Notes: generated from the sequence alone by a model not told the origin. Numbered from the stretch's first letter, positions 39,456 through 48,899 are shown. The stretch: 64,000 nucleotides of DNA from Rhodoferax ferrireducens T118 (GCF_000013605.1 NC_007908.1:3224001-3288000), one strand, 5' to 3'. Numbers and translations: made by a program.

Positions 39456-39845
39456 ATGAACTGGCTCGATGAACTCAAATGGGACTCGCAAGGCCTGATG
39501 CCGGCGATTGCGCAAGAACAAGGCAGCAACGACGTGCTGATGCTGGCCTGGATGAACCGCGAGGCCCTGCAAAAAACGGCTGAGCTGGGCCGGGCCGTGT
39601 ACTTCAGCCGCTCGCGCAATAAACTGTGGTTCAAGGGCGAAGAGTCCGGCCACGTGCAAATAGTGCATGAAATTCGCATCGACTGCGACCAGGACGTGAT
39701 TTTGCTCAAGGTCACGCAGACCGGCCACACACCCGGCATTGCCTGCCACACCGGGCGCCACAGTTGTTTCTACCGGGTGTATGAAAATGGCGAGTGGAAA
39801 GTTACCGATCCGGTCTTGAAAGACCCGCAAACCATCTACAAATAG
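39456..39845 (+). CDS. hisI: Phosphoribosyl-AMP cyclohydrolase HisI
   Basis: This 129-residue zinc enzyme opens the adenine ring in the third step of histidine synthesis. Metal and active-site residues are in [12 protein letters not shown] and [14 protein letters not shown]. It is separate from hisE, as in most betaproteobacteria, and hisE starts 6 bases later. Confidence 0.96.
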   Translation: MNWLDELKWDSQGLMPAIAQEQGSNDVLMLAWMNREALQKTAELGRAVYFSRSRNKLWFKGEESGHVQIVHEIRIDCDQDVILLKVTQTGHTPGIACHTGRHSCFYRVYENGEWKVTDPVLKDPQTIYK

Positions 39846-39851
39846 GCGTTC

Positions 39852-40244
39852 ATGACAGCCAACACTTCAACTTCTGACACCTTGGCCCATCTGGCACGGG
39901 TCATCGAGAGCCGGCTGCCGCAAAACGGCGGTGACCCGGACACCAGTTATGTCGCACGCCTGCTGCACAAAGGGCCTAATGCGTTCCTGAAAAAAATCGG
40001 CGAGGAAGCGACCGAGGTCGTGATGGCCGCCAAAGACGCGGATAACGGCGGCGACAAGACAAAAGTCGTCTACGAAGTGGCTGATCTGTGGTTTCACTGC
40101 ATGATTGCGCTGGCGCACTATGGCCTGAGCCCGGCCGATGTGGTGGTTGAGCTGGACCGGCGCGCGGGAACCAGCGGCATCGAAGAGAAAGCCATGCGCA
40201 AGGTGACCGCGCGTGAAGACGAACAACCCGGAGCCGCGCAATGA
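39852..40244 (+). CDS. hisE: Phosphoribosyl-ATP pyrophosphatase HisE
   Basis: This 130-residue all-alpha MazG-like pyrophosphohydrolase has the [13 protein letters not shown] metal motif and the downstream [14 protein letters not shown] helix. It removes pyrophosphate from PR-ATP. The stop overlaps the next gene by 4 bases. Confidence 0.95.
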   Translation: MTANTSTSDTLAHLARVIESRLPQNGGDPDTSYVARLLHKGPNAFLKKIGEEATEVVMAAKDADNGGDKTKVVYEVADLWFHCMIALAHYGLSPADVVVELDRRAGTSGIEEKAMRKVTAREDEQPGAAQ

Positions 40245-40657
40245 CCCAGGACTATTCCAACCCCGACAACAACCCTGATCTGGACCGCGCCAAGCTGCTG
40301 GAGCTGCAATCGCTCAACACCATCGGAACCATCAGCTACATCCTGCACCTGATCGTGGCCATTGGCGCCCTGATTCCGGGCGGCCAGTTTGGCCCGGTGC
40401 TGCTGATCGTCGCCCTGGTGATTGACCTGGTGAAGCGCTCGGACGCCGAGGGCACCTGGCACGCCTCGCACTTCTCCTGGCGCATCCGCACCGTCATCAT
40501 TGCCGCCTTGCTTTATCTGGTGACAGCACCCTTGTGGCTGCTCTTTTATATACCCGGCTGGATCGCCTGGCTGGTCATTTCAGCCTGGTTTCTGTACCGC
40601 ATCGTCACCGGCATGGTGCGCATGAACAAGGGCTTACCCATGGAGTTCCCCGCATGA
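40241..40657 (+). CDS. Small membrane protein (DUF4870-like)
   Basis: This 138-residue protein has a short polar N-terminus ([19 protein letters not shown]) and three to four hydrophobic segments. These include [18 protein letters not shown] and [19 protein letters not shown], and the layout resembles DUF4870 proteins. The function is unknown. It is coupled by ATGA overlaps to hisE upstream and hinT downstream, an arrangement I recall from other Burkholderiales. Confidence 0.82.
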   Translation: MTQDYSNPDNNPDLDRAKLLELQSLNTIGTISYILHLIVAIGALIPGGQFGPVLLIVALVIDLVKRSDAEGTWHASHFSWRIRTVIIAALLYLVTAPLWLLFYIPGWIAWLVISAWFLYRIVTGMVRMNKGLPMEFPA

Positions 40658-41028
40658 TGAATGACATCGTTGACAGTGACCCCAACTGCCTGTTCTGCAA
40701 CATTGTGGCGGGCAAGATTCCATCCAAAGTGGTGTATCAGGACGATGAAATCTTTGTCTTCGATGACATCCATCCGTGGGCGCCGGTGCACTTTTTGATG
40801 ATCCCCAAGCGGCACATTCCGTCCATGGCACATGTCGGATCCGAACAGGCAGCGCTGCTCGGGCACATGCTGGCGCTGGCGCCCCAACTGGCCTTGCAGC
40901 AAGGCTGTAATCCTTACCCACAGGGGGGGTTTCGCATCCTCTGCAACACTGGCGACGAGGGGCGCCAGGAGGTGCGACACCTGCATATCCACGTGATGGG
41001 CGGCGCGCGCCCATGGCTCAAGGGTTAA
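40654..41028 (+). CDS. hinT: HIT-family nucleotide hydrolase HinT
   Basis: This 124-residue histidine-triad protein has the triad HLHIHVMGG near the C-terminus and [20 protein letters not shown] at the N-terminus. HinT hydrolyses adenosine phosphoramidates. Two adjacent ATGs (40654 and 40657) are possible starts, and the first overlaps the previous stop. Confidence 0.94.
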   Translation: MMNDIVDSDPNCLFCNIVAGKIPSKVVYQDDEIFVFDDIHPWAPVHFLMIPKRHIPSMAHVGSEQAALLGHMLALAPQLALQQGCNPYPQGGFRILCNTGDEGRQEVRHLHIHVMGGARPWLKG

Positions 41029-41096
41029 TATTCAAAGCATTTCGCGCAGGCCGTACTTCGCCGACTAAAATTGGCTCAACTCGACAGGAGAAACTC

Positions 41097-41336
41097 ATGG
41101 GATTTTCGACAACACATCTGCTTATTTTTTTGGTCATCATCATTGTGATTTTTGGTACCAAAAAGCTCCGCAACATCGGCTCGGATCTGGGCGGCGCGGT
41201 CAAGGGTTTCAAAGATGGCATGAAAGAGGGCTCGGACAAAGCCGCCGACGCACCGGCCGCTGCGCCGCAGCAGGTGGCCTCCAGCGCCACCGCGGCCAAA
41301 GAAACGATTGATGTCGAAGCCAAGACCAAGGCCTGA
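41097..41336 (+). CDS. tatA: Sec-independent translocase subunit TatA
   Basis: This 79-residue protein has the TatA pattern: a short N-terminus, a membrane helix ([18 protein letters not shown]), an [20 protein letters not shown] hinge and amphipathic helix, and an Ala-rich acidic tail. The ATG at 41097 with ACAGGAG upstream fixes the start. A longer frame from 41013 overlaps hinT and is rejected. It forms the Tat pore. Confidence 0.95.
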   Translation: MGFSTTHLLIFLVIIIVIFGTKKLRNIGSDLGGAVKGFKDGMKEGSDKAADAPAAAPQQVASSATAAKETIDVEAKTKA

Positions 41337-41379
41337 TGGGCCAGATGTTGGCATTGGCAGGTCGGCAGGACATCTGTAA

Positions 41380-41844
41380 GTGATTGATATTGGCATCACC
41401 AAGCTGGCCATCATCGGTGGCATCGCCCTGATCGTGATTGGCCCGGAAAAGCTGCCGGGTCTGGCCAAGACCATCGGCACCTTGCTGGGACGGGCGCGGC
41501 GCTATGTGGCCGACGTCAAGGACGAAGTCAACCGGTCCATGGATCTCGACGAGCTCAAGAAAATGAAAGACACGGTTGAAAGCGCGGTGCGTGACGTGGA
41601 CAACACCATCCAGACCAGTGCTGCCGATTTCGAGAAAAACTGGGCCGACGCCACCGCGCAGGCCGCCGACACACCGTTCAATGATTTTTCTCCCACACCC
41701 CCGGCCTACCGGCACCCGAACAAAAAATGGCGGGTCAAGCAGGGCGCCACGCCCAACTGGTACAAAGCCCGCGCCGGCATCCGCACCCGAGCGCTGTCAG
41801 GTGCCGCTCGCGTCGCCCGGTTTCGGCCGCATAAAGTTAACTGA
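41380..41844 (+). CDS. tatB: Sec-independent translocase subunit TatB
   Basis: This 154-residue protein has the TatB N-terminal helix [20 protein letters not shown] and the amphipathic segment [18 protein letters not shown], then a long charged helix and a tail. The start is GTG at 41380. It pairs with TatC in substrate recognition. The stop shares a base with the tatC start. Confidence 0.93.
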   Translation: MIDIGITKLAIIGGIALIVIGPEKLPGLAKTIGTLLGRARRYVADVKDEVNRSMDLDELKKMKDTVESAVRDVDNTIQTSAADFEKNWADATAQAADTPFNDFSPTPPAYRHPNKKWRVKQGATPNWYKARAGIRTRALSGAARVARFRPHKVN

Positions 41845-42635
41845 TGACTGATCCCGTCAACAACACAGATGAACTCGCCGGCACTGAACAACCGTTTGTC
41901 GCCCATCTGATTGAGTTGCGCGACCGGCTGTTGCGCTCGGTGTATGGCATTGCCGCGGTATTGGCGGTGCTGCTTTTCTACCCTGGCCCCTCCCATCTTT
42001 ACGACTTGCTGGCGATGCCGCTGGTCAAGGCGCTGCCTGAAGGCTCGCGCATGATCGCGGTGGGCGTGGTCTCGCCGTTTTTGGTGCCGATCAAGGTGTC
42101 GGTGCTGGCGGCCATTGGTTTGTCCCTGCCCTGGATTCTTTATCAGATCTGGGCCTTTGTGGCCCCGGGCCTTTACAAGCACGAGAAGAAGCTTGTGCTG
42201 CCGCTGGTGGCGGCAAGCACCGTTCTTTTTTACATGGGTGCGGCGTTCTGCTATTTCTTTGTCTTCGGGCAAGCCTTTCCAGCGATCCAGCGCATGGCAC
42301 CGATCTCGGTGGCGGTCAGTCCTGACATTGAGGCTTATCTTGACTTCGTCATCACCATGTTCATCGCGTTTGGTGTCGCTTTTGAAGTGCCCATCGTCGT
42401 TGTGATTCTGGCCCGGATGGGGATCGTGACGGTGGCGCAGTTGAAGTCATTTCGTACTTACTTTGTCGTCGGTGCGGCAGCGGTGGCCGGTCTCGTCACA
42501 CCGCCCGATCCAGTCTCCATGGTTGCCTTGCTGCTTCCGATGGTCCTGCTGTATGAAGTCGGCATTTTCTCGGCCAAAGTCTTCATCAAGCACACGGCAG
42601 CACCAGACGACGCGGCCGATGCCGCAAACGTCTGA
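41844..42635 (+). CDS. tatC: Sec-independent translocase subunit TatC
   Basis: This 263-residue protein with six membrane segments has the conserved HLIELRDRLLRSV near the N-terminus, and the PLVKALPEGSRMIAVGVVSPF and FAPGLYKHEKK-type loop regions (here FVAPGLYKHEKK). It is the Tat signal-peptide receptor. It ends 7 bases before the convergent degS-like gene. MsrP in this window is a predicted Tat substrate. Confidence 0.96.
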   Translation: MTDPVNNTDELAGTEQPFVAHLIELRDRLLRSVYGIAAVLAVLLFYPGPSHLYDLLAMPLVKALPEGSRMIAVGVVSPFLVPIKVSVLAAIGLSLPWILYQIWAFVAPGLYKHEKKLVLPLVAASTVLFYMGAAFCYFFVFGQAFPAIQRMAPISVAVSPDIEAYLDFVITMFIAFGVAFEVPIVVVILARMGIVTVAQLKSFRTYFVVGAAAVAGLVTPPDPVSMVALLLPMVLLYEVGIFSAKVFIKHTAAPDDAADAANV

Positions 42636-42642
42636 TTCCGAT

Positions 42643-43785
42643 TTAGGGCGCTGGCCGGCGCTGTTTGGGCCGCACACTGGGCGTCACGGCCAACTCAACC
42701 TGGCTGTCACGGCGCAGCACGCTGAATTTGGACGCTGTCCCGGGTTTCAAGGCAGCAACACTGCTCAGTAAATCTGCCACATTGCCGACCGGCTTGCCCG
42801 CCACCTGGGTAATCACATCACCGGGCTTGATGCCGGCTCGCGCCGCTGGTCCATCTTGCAGCACCCCGGTGATGATCACCCCTTCTTTGGCCTTGACGCC
42901 AAAGGTTTCAGCCAGTTCGGGCGACAAATCGTTGGGCTCCACGCCAATCCAGCCGCGTGTGACCTGCCCATCCTTCACAATGCCTTCCAGCACCAGTTTG
43001 GCGGTCGCCACGGGTATGGCGAAACCAATGCCCATGCTGCCGCCCGAGCGCGAATAGATCGCCGTGTTGATGCCCAGCAGATTGCCGCTGGTATCCACCA
43101 GCGCACCCCCCGAGTTGCCGGGGTTGATGGCAGCATCGGTCTGGATGAAGTTCTCAAAGGTGTTGATACCCAACTGATTGCGCCCGAGCGCACTGATGAT
43201 CCCGCTGGTGACGGTTTGCCCAACACCAAAAGGGTTGCCAATCGCCAGCACCTGGTCTCCCACCTGAAGCGCATCGGAGTTGCCCAGCACAATCGCGGGC
43301 AGGCGGTCGAGTTCTATCTTCAAGACCGCCAGGTCGGTCTCCGGGTCGGTGCCAACCACTTTGGCCCGCGCACGGCGACTGTCGTTCAGGACGACCTCAA
43401 TTTCATCGGCACTCTCGACCACATGGTTGTTGGTCAGGATATAGCCACTGGCACTCACAATCACGCCACTGCCCAGACCCACCTGCGGCTCATTGCCCTG
43501 CTCGCCAAAGAAGAACCTGAACCACGGGTCCTGGTTGCGCGGGTCATTCCGGGCTGCCTTGCTGGTGTTGATGCTGACCACCGCCGCAGAAGATTTTTGC
43601 GCCGCCAGTCTGAAACTGCCTGGCGGCACCACGCCCGGACTGCTGGCAGGCGCCTCCGTCAAGGCCACGGTGCTAGAACTCGCTGACCGGCTTGCCAGCC
43701 AATCGGGCTTGAGTGTGCCAACCACAAAATAGGCTGCCAGCACCACGGTGACCGCTTGCGAAAACAACAACCAGAAACGTTTCAT
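42643..43785 (-). CDS. DegS-like trypsin-like serine protease with one PDZ domain
   Basis: This 380-residue S1C protease has an N-terminal membrane anchor (residues 5-25). The catalytic triad is His in YILTNNHVVES, Asp in ETDLAVLKIE, and Ser in NPGNSGGALV. A single C-terminal PDZ domain follows (GDVITQVAGKPVGNVADLLS). One PDZ plus a membrane anchor is the DegS layout rather than DegP/Q. A sigma-E-type regulatory role is possible but not shown. It is convergent with tatC. Confidence 0.93.
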   Translation of the reverse strand: MKRFWLLFSQAVTVVLAAYFVVGTLKPDWLASRSASSSTVALTEAPASSPGVVPPGSFRLAAQKSSAAVVSINTSKAARNDPRNQDPWFRFFFGEQGNEPQVGLGSGVIVSASGYILTNNHVVESADEIEVVLNDSRRARAKVVGTDPETDLAVLKIELDRLPAIVLGNSDALQVGDQVLAIGNPFGVGQTVTSGIISALGRNQLGINTFENFIQTDAAINPGNSGGALVDTSGNLLGINTAIYSRSGGSMGIGFAIPVATAKLVLEGIVKDGQVTRGWIGVEPNDLSPELAETFGVKAKEGVIITGVLQDGPAARAGIKPGDVITQVAGKPVGNVADLLSSVAALKPGTASKFSVLRRDSQVELAVTPSVRPKQRRPAP

Positions 43786-43832
43786 AAGAAAAACGGGCTG
43801 AACGCCCTTGCAGTAATGAGGTGAACCAGGAG

Positions 43833-44327
43833 ATGAAGCGCCAAATTGTAGGCTCCAGGCAGCGCCAAAACAGCTGTGAGGACTATCAAGGCTTGCGCTT
43901 TGTCATGGTGGACGTTGTACAGTCCGGCCATTCCATGCTCAAGAATCGCCAGGTCATCCTCGTTCACCTCGACGCAGCGCCCAAGCCGCCGCGGGGCGCG
44001 CCCTGCAATGGTTGCGGGATATGCTGCCTGCTGGAGCCCTGCCCCCTGGGCGTCATTTTGTCGGGGCGTCGTCACGGCGCCTGTATCGCCGTACGCTGGC
44101 AAGACGATGTGCGTCAATACCGTTGTGGCGCCTTGTGTGAACCCGTCGCTGTTTTGCGGCATGTTTTGCCGGCGCGCTTGCAGCGCCTGACGCCCGGGCT
44201 GGCTGCTGGACTGGCACCGATCCTGGCCCGCTGGGCGCAACGCTGGATCGCCGTCGGCCAGGGCTGCGACAGCAGCCTTGATTCAGCTTTAGCGGAGCAG
44301 CCGCTGGCCGACGCAAAAATTCATTGA
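43833..44327 (+). CDS. YkgJ-family cysteine-cluster protein
   Basis: The core is a zinc or iron-binding CxxCxxCC-like cluster, PCNGCGICCLLEPCPLG, followed by GRRHGACIAVRW and YRCGALCEP. The function of the family is unknown. The start is uncertain: ATG 43833 has the best ribosome-binding context (GAGGTGAACCAGGAG). The first 35-40 residues look unlike the family, and ATG 43905 or 43935 would also leave the cluster intact. Confidence 0.75.
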   Translation: MKRQIVGSRQRQNSCEDYQGLRFVMVDVVQSGHSMLKNRQVILVHLDAAPKPPRGAPCNGCGICCLLEPCPLGVILSGRRHGACIAVRWQDDVRQYRCGALCEPVAVLRHVLPARLQRLTPGLAAGLAPILARWAQRWIAVGQGCDSSLDSALAEQPLADAKIH

Positions 44328-44383
44328 CAATGCAGCGACTGATGCCAGCCCGGCACTTTTGAGCCCCGCCACCCTTTTTCAAC

Positions 44384-45142
44384 ATGACCCGTCGGACACA
44401 ATTACTGCAAGCCTTTGACGCCCTGCTACAACCCGAGCGCTTTCGCGACTACGGCCCAAACGGCCTGCAGGTCGAGGGCACGGACACGGTGCGCAAAATC
44501 GTCTCCGGCGTCACCGCCAGTCGGGCCCTGATCGAAGCGGCCATTGCCGCGCAAGCGGACACTATTTTTGTCCATCACGGTTTATTCTGGCGCGCTCAGG
44601 ACGGGCGCATCACGGGCTGGCTTAAAGCACGGCTGGCCCTGCTGCTTGCCGCTGACATCAACCTGTTCGCCTACCACCTGCCGCTGGACGCGCACGCGGA
44701 GCTGGGCAACAACGCGCAACTGGGTCTGAAACTGGGTCTGCGCGCGCTGACGCGCTTTGGCGAACAGGAACTGGGGTTTCTGGGCGAACCGATGGCGTCT
44801 GCCAGTTTTGCCTCTGCCGAAACGCTGGCCCAGCATATTGAATATGTACTGAATCGACCTGTAGCCCTCGTCGGACCTGCACATAGCGCTATCAAAAAAG
44901 TTGCGTGGTGCAGCGGCGGCGGGCAAAACTATTTTGAAGCTGCCATTGCCGCTGGCGCCGATGCCTTCATCACCGGCGAGATCTCTGAGCCGCAGGCGCA
45001 CTTGGCACGCGAGTGCGGCGTGGCCTATCTGGCCTGCGGCCACCACGCCAGTGAACGCTATGGTGCGCCCGCCGTGGCGGCACAGGTGGCGGCCCAGTTC
45101 GGCCTGGCGCACGAATTCATTGACATTGACAACCCGGCTTGA
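44384..45142 (+). CDS. NIF3-like dinuclear metal-centre protein
   Basis: This 252-residue protein of the NIF3/YbgI family has metal-binding residues in TIFVHHGLFW, FAYHLPLDAH and YLACGHHASERYG. It forms hexameric toroids in known homologues, and its cellular role is unclear. Residues 158-175 (RPVALVGPAHSAIKKVAW) are encoded by a sequence matching the interspersed repeat, in the same reading frame as the copies in gltB and the pseudouridine synthase gene. Confidence 0.9.
   Translation: MTRRTQLLQAFDALLQPERFRDYGPNGLQVEGTDTVRKIVSGVTASRALIEAAIAAQADTIFVHHGLFWRAQDGRITGWLKARLALLLAADINLFAYHLPLDAHAELGNNAQLGLKLGLRALTRFGEQELGFLGEPMASASFASAETLAQHIEYVLNRPVALVGPAHSAIKKVAWCSGGGQNYFEAAIAAGADAFITGEISEPQAHLARECGVAYLACGHHASERYGAPAVAAQVAAQFGLAHEFIDIDNPA
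44851..44901 (+). repeat. Interspersed repeat, copy 8, inside the NIF3-like coding sequence
   Basis: The copy contains CCTGTAGCCCTCGTCGGACC followed by ATAGCGCTATCAAAAAAG at the same spacing as other copies. The terminal hairpin is lost. The match to the left core is 9 of 10 bases (AGCCCTCGTC against AGCCCCCGTC). Read in frame within the gene. Confidence 0.55.
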
Positions 45143-45156
45143 AAGCGCCCTGCCCC

Positions 45157-46206
45157 ATGAAAAAACCCATTGCCATCACACTCGGCGATTGCGCCGGCAT
45201 TGGCCCTGAAATCATTGCCAAGGCGTTCCGGGATGCGCCCGAACTCACACGAGGCTGCTTTGTGGTGGGTGATGTCGCGACCCTGCGGCGCGCGACCAAG
45301 TTGATCGACGCCGGCGCCATCCCGCTACCCGTGGCGCTGATCGAGTCCCCAGCCGAGGCCCTCAACGTGCCGCCGCGCTGCCTGCCGGTGCTGCAGATCG
45401 GGGCTCTGGCCGAGCCGGTGCCGTTTGGCCGCCTGAGCGCCGAGGCGGGAAAACTGGCCGCCGAGTGCGTGACCTGGGCCGCGCAAGCCGCTTTACGTGG
45501 TGAAATTGCCGCACTGGTCACGGCGCCATTGAACAAGGAAGCACTGGCGCTCGCGGGCACGCCCGGCACCCACTATCCGGGGCACACCGAAATGCTGCAA
45601 GCGCTGGCGGCGGCGCATACGCACAAGGCGCTGGCGGAGATGCCGGTTCGCATGATGCTGGCCAATGATGAGTTGCGCGTGGTGCTGGTGAGCATTCATG
45701 TGTCCTTGCGCGACGCGCTTGAGGCCGTCACGTTTGACAACGTGTTGCAGACGCTGCGCATTGCCCATGCGGCCTTGAGCGCCAGTTTGGGCCGTGCACC
45801 GCGTATCGCGGTGGCCGGGCTCAACCCCCATGCCGGTGAAGGTGGGCTGTTTGGCCGTGAAGAAATTGACATCATCGCGCCCGCCATTGCGGCGGCAAGC
45901 GCTTTGGGGTTGCAGGTCAGCGGCCCGTTCGCGCCCGATACCGTGTTCATGCGCGCGCGCGCCAAACCGGGCCAGCCGGGTGAATTTGATGCGGTGCTGG
46001 CGATGTACCACGACCAGGGCTTGATCCCGGTGAAATACCTGGGCGTCGAGCAGGGCGTCAATGTGACGCTCGGGTTGCCGCTGGTGCGCACCAGCCCGGA
46101 CCACGGCACGGCGTTCGACATTGCGGGTACCGGTCAGGCGGACGCATCCAGCCTGCTGGCGGCCATCGTCATGGCACGGCGTCTGAGTCAGCTGCAAAAT
46201 TTATAG
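45157..46206 (+). CDS. pdxA: 4-hydroxythreonine-4-phosphate dehydrogenase PdxA
   Basis: This 349-residue enzyme acts in the DXP-dependent vitamin B6 pathway. Motifs include TLGDCAGIGPEIIAKAF, VTAPLNKEAL, the metal-binding HYPGHTEML, AMYHDQGLIPVKYLG and VRTSPDHGTAFDIAGTG. I start at ATG 45157. A TTG at 45139 would overlap the NIF3-like gene without conserved residues. A repeat copy follows the stop at once. Confidence 0.96.
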   Translation: MKKPIAITLGDCAGIGPEIIAKAFRDAPELTRGCFVVGDVATLRRATKLIDAGAIPLPVALIESPAEALNVPPRCLPVLQIGALAEPVPFGRLSAEAGKLAAECVTWAAQAALRGEIAALVTAPLNKEALALAGTPGTHYPGHTEMLQALAAAHTHKALAEMPVRMMLANDELRVVLVSIHVSLRDALEAVTFDNVLQTLRIAHAALSASLGRAPRIAVAGLNPHAGEGGLFGREEIDIIAPAIAAASALGLQVSGPFAPDTVFMRARAKPGQPGEFDAVLAMYHDQGLIPVKYLGVEQGVNVTLGLPLVRTSPDHGTAFDIAGTGQADASSLLAAIVMARRLSQLQNL

Positions 46207-46262
46207 AAAATTGGCCGCTAGCCCCCGCCCAATAAGCGTAATTTGCTATTAATACAATAGCA
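46207..46262 (+). repeat. Interspersed repeat, copy 9, between convergent pdxA and mscL
   Basis: The copy contains GGCCGCTAGCCCCCGCCCAA then the perfect 6-bp stem GCTATT/AATAGC (46245-46250 with 46256-46261). It fills the gap between the stop codons of pdxA and mscL, a position suited to bidirectional termination or insulation. Confidence 0.88.
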
Positions 46263-46265
46263 GGC

Positions 46266-46694
46266 CTATTTTCTCAGGCTGTCCCGGATTTCACGCAACA
46301 ACAAAACATCTTCGGCTGGCGCTGGGGCGGGAGCGGGCGGCGGCGGTGCACTTCTCTTAAGCCGGTTGATCTGCTTGACCATCAGGAAGATGATGAACGC
46401 CAAAATGGCAAAGTTAACCGCCACCGTGATGAAGTTGCCGTAGGCCAGGACCGGAACGCCGGCCTTTTTCAGCGCGTCCAGGGTCATCGCGGTGCCTTCC
46501 GGCGCCTGCCGAAGTGCCACGAAAAGATTGGAAAAATCCAGTTTTCCGATGATCGCACCGACCACCGGCATCACCAGATCGCCCACCACGGATTCGACAA
46601 TCTTGCCGAAAGCGCCACCAATAATCACGCCGACGGCGAGATCCATCACATTGCCTTTGACGGCAAACTCCTTGAACTCTTGCATCATTGCCAT
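46266..46694 (-). CDS. mscL: Large-conductance mechanosensitive channel MscL
   Basis: This 142-residue channel protein has the N-terminal amphipathic helix ([19 protein letters not shown]), two membrane segments ([19 protein letters not shown] and [19 protein letters not shown]) and a charged C-terminal helix ([10 protein letters not shown]). It releases solutes under hypo-osmotic stress. Confidence 0.96.
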   Translation of the reverse strand: MAMMQEFKEFAVKGNVMDLAVGVIIGGAFGKIVESVVGDLVMPVVGAIIGKLDFSNLFVALRQAPEGTAMTLDALKKAGVPVLAYGNFITVAVNFAILAFIIFLMVKQINRLKRSAPPPPAPAPAPAEDVLLLREIRDSLRK

Positions 46695-46745
46695 TTTTTA
46701 ACTCCTGTTGATAACCAAAAGTCCAAATCCTGAATCAAATCGGCT

Positions 46746-46757
46746 GCTTGCGCAAGC
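46746..46757. promoter_or_regulatory. Perfect 12-bp palindrome upstream of mscL and petA
   Basis: GCTTGCGCAAGC reads the same on both strands and lies in the divergent mscL-petA region. A small GCCGG/CCGGC hairpin follows at 46774-46788. TACAAT at 46803-46808 could be a -10 for petA. An operator role is a guess from symmetry and position. Confidence 0.3.
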
Positions 46758-46857
46758 TGCAAACGCAAGCGCCGCCGGTTCAGCCGGCAATAAGCCGTCA
46801 GCTACAATCCAAAGTTGCATACCCCCCTCCCTAGTGTTGTTTTTCTTGAGGATTCCC

Positions 46858-47472
46858 ATGAGTGAAACCCTTGCCCATAGCGGCAATGTTGACGACAGCA
46901 AGCGTACTTGGCTGATCGCCACCAGTTGCGCCGGCGCCGTCGGCGGCATTGCCGCAGTCGTTCCTTTTGTCAGCAGTTTTCAGCCGTCTGAAAAAGCCAA
47001 AGCAGCGGGTGCAGCCGTAGAGGCAGACATCTCTGCGCTAAAACCGGGTGAGAAGATGACCGTGGAGTGGCGCGGTAAGCCGGTGTGGATCCTGCGTCGC
47101 ACCCCGGAACAACTGGCGGCACTGTCCACGCTGGACCCCCAGTTGGCCGACCCCAAATCCGAACGCAAGCCCGCCGAGCAGGCCCCCGCCTACGCGCGCA
47201 ACGCCACCCGCTCGATCAAACCGGAGTATTTTGTAGCGGTGGGCATTTGCACCCACCTGGGCTGCTCGCCCTCTGACAAATTCCAGGCGGGTGCACAGCC
47301 CTCGCTACCGGACGACTGGCAAGGCGGATTTTTCTGCCCCTGCCACGGCTCAACATTCGATCTGGCCGGCCGGGTCTTCAAGAACAAGCCGGCGCCGGAC
47401 AACCTCGAAGTGCCACCCCACGTCTATCTCTCTGACACCCGGTTGCTCATTGGCGACGACAAGAAGGCCTAA
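46858..47472 (+). CDS. petA: Ubiquinol-cytochrome c reductase iron-sulfur subunit (Rieske)
   Basis: This 204-residue protein has an N-terminal Tat-like membrane anchor (residues 15-40) and a Rieske domain whose 2Fe-2S ligands are in CTHLGCSP and CPCHGSTFD. It transfers electrons from ubiquinol to cytochrome c1. ATG 46858 gives the normal anchor; the longer frame from 46708 has no support. First gene of petABC. Confidence 0.96.
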   Translation: MSETLAHSGNVDDSKRTWLIATSCAGAVGGIAAVVPFVSSFQPSEKAKAAGAAVEADISALKPGEKMTVEWRGKPVWILRRTPEQLAALSTLDPQLADPKSERKPAEQAPAYARNATRSIKPEYFVAVGICTHLGCSPSDKFQAGAQPSLPDDWQGGFFCPCHGSTFDLAGRVFKNKPAPDNLEVPPHVYLSDTRLLIGDDKKA

Positions 47473-47483
47473 AGGTACACATC

Positions 47484-48884
47484 ATGGCTGAATTCCACGA
47501 AATTTCCCCCAATGCCGCCGCCGGTGAAAAGCTGCTGAACTGGATCGACAACCGGTTCCCGCTGTCCAAGCTCTTCAAAGAGCATATGAGCGAGTATTAC
47601 GCGCCGAAGAATTTCAACATCTGGTACGTTTTTGGTGTGCTCTCGCTGCTGGTGCTGGTGATTCAAATTGTCACCGGTATTTTCCTGACCATGCACTACA
47701 AGCCCGATGCAGCCCTGGCCTTCGGCTCGGTCGAATACATCATGCGCGATGTGCCCTGGGGCTGGCTGATTCGCTACATGCATTCCACCGGGGCCTCAGC
47801 GTTCTTTCTGGTGGTCTATCTGCACATGTACCGCGGCCTGATTTACGGCAGCTACCGCAAACCTCGCGAGCTGACCTGGCTGTTTGGCTGCGCTATTTTC
47901 CTGGCCTTGATGGCCGAAGCCTTCATGGGCTACCTCTTGCCCTGGGGCCAGATGAGCTACTGGGGCGCCCAGGTGATTGTCAATTTGTTTTCCGCCATCC
48001 CCTTCATTGGCCCCGATCTGGCGCTGCTGATTCGCGGTGACTTCGTGGTGGGAGACGCCACGCTGAACCGCTTCTTCAGCTTTCACGTGATAGCGGTGCC
48101 GCTGGTTTTGCTGGGTCTGGTGGTGGCACACATCATTGCCCTGCATGAGGTCGGCTCCAACAACCCGGACGGCGTCGAGATCAAGGCCACCAAAGGTGCC
48201 GACGGCATCCCGCTGGACGGCATCCCGTTCCACCCCTACTACACGGTGCATGACATCTTTGCGGTCAGCGTGTTTTTGATGGTGTTTACCGCCATCATCT
48301 TTTTCGCGCCGGAGATGGGCGGCTACTTCCTGGAGTACAACAACTTCGTCCCGGCTAATCCGTTCCAGACGCCTCTGCACATCGCACCGGTCTGGTACTT
48401 CACACCCTATTACACTTTGCTGCGTGCCGTCACCAGCGAGATGATGTATGCGCTGATTGCCTGTGTGGTGGTTGGTGCCGTGTTCGCTGTGGTCAAGGGC
48501 AAGATGCCCACTCTGTTCAAGGGTTTGATTGCTGGCGGGGCGTTGGTTGTCGTGGCCATGATGCTCTCCATTGATGCGAAATTCTGGGGCGTGGTTTCAA
48601 TGGGCGGCGGGGTTGTGATTTTGTTCTTCCTGCCTTGGCTCGACAACTGCGCAGTCAAGTCGATCCGCTACCGGCCCAGTTGGCACAAGTACCTGTATCT
48701 GATTTTCGTCATCAATTTTGTCGTGCTGGGTTACCTGGGCACACAACCGCCATCGGCCATCGGCGGGCGCATCTCTCAAGCCGGAACCTTGTTTTACTTC
48801 GGCTTTTTCATGCTGATGCCTTGGTGGAGTCGTATGGGAACGCCCAAGCCGGTGCCGGATCGTGTCACCTTTACGGCGCATTGA
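47484..48884 (+). CDS. petB: Cytochrome b of the bc1 complex
   Basis: This 466-residue cytochrome b has the Q-cycle motifs IRYMHSTGASAFF, GYLLPWGQMSYWG and FFSFHVIAVPL, and the paired heme histidines in helices B and D. PFHPYYTVHDI follows. Eight or more membrane segments plus a C-terminal extension are typical of betaproteobacteria. Confidence 0.97.
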   Translation: MAEFHEISPNAAAGEKLLNWIDNRFPLSKLFKEHMSEYYAPKNFNIWYVFGVLSLLVLVIQIVTGIFLTMHYKPDAALAFGSVEYIMRDVPWGWLIRYMHSTGASAFFLVVYLHMYRGLIYGSYRKPRELTWLFGCAIFLALMAEAFMGYLLPWGQMSYWGAQVIVNLFSAIPFIGPDLALLIRGDFVVGDATLNRFFSFHVIAVPLVLLGLVVAHIIALHEVGSNNPDGVEIKATKGADGIPLDGIPFHPYYTVHDIFAVSVFLMVFTAIIFFAPEMGGYFLEYNNFVPANPFQTPLHIAPVWYFTPYYTLLRAVTSEMMYALIACVVVGAVFAVVKGKMPTLFKGLIAGGALVVVAMMLSIDAKFWGVVSMGGGVVILFFLPWLDNCAVKSIRYRPSWHKYLYLIFVINFVVLGYLGTQPPSAIGGRISQAGTLFYFGFFMLMPWWSRMGTPKPVPDRVTFTAH

Positions 48885-48899
48885 AGGGAAGAACAAGTT

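Noticed and set aside
41013..41096. N-terminal extension of tatA overlapping hinT
   Set aside because: ATG 41097 has a strong ribosome-binding site and gives the canonical TatA start; the extension is unlike the family.
42856..43686. Open frame of 276 codons on the + strand opposite the DegS-like gene
   Set aside because: Antisense to a clear protease with an intact catalytic triad. The product has no recognisable features.
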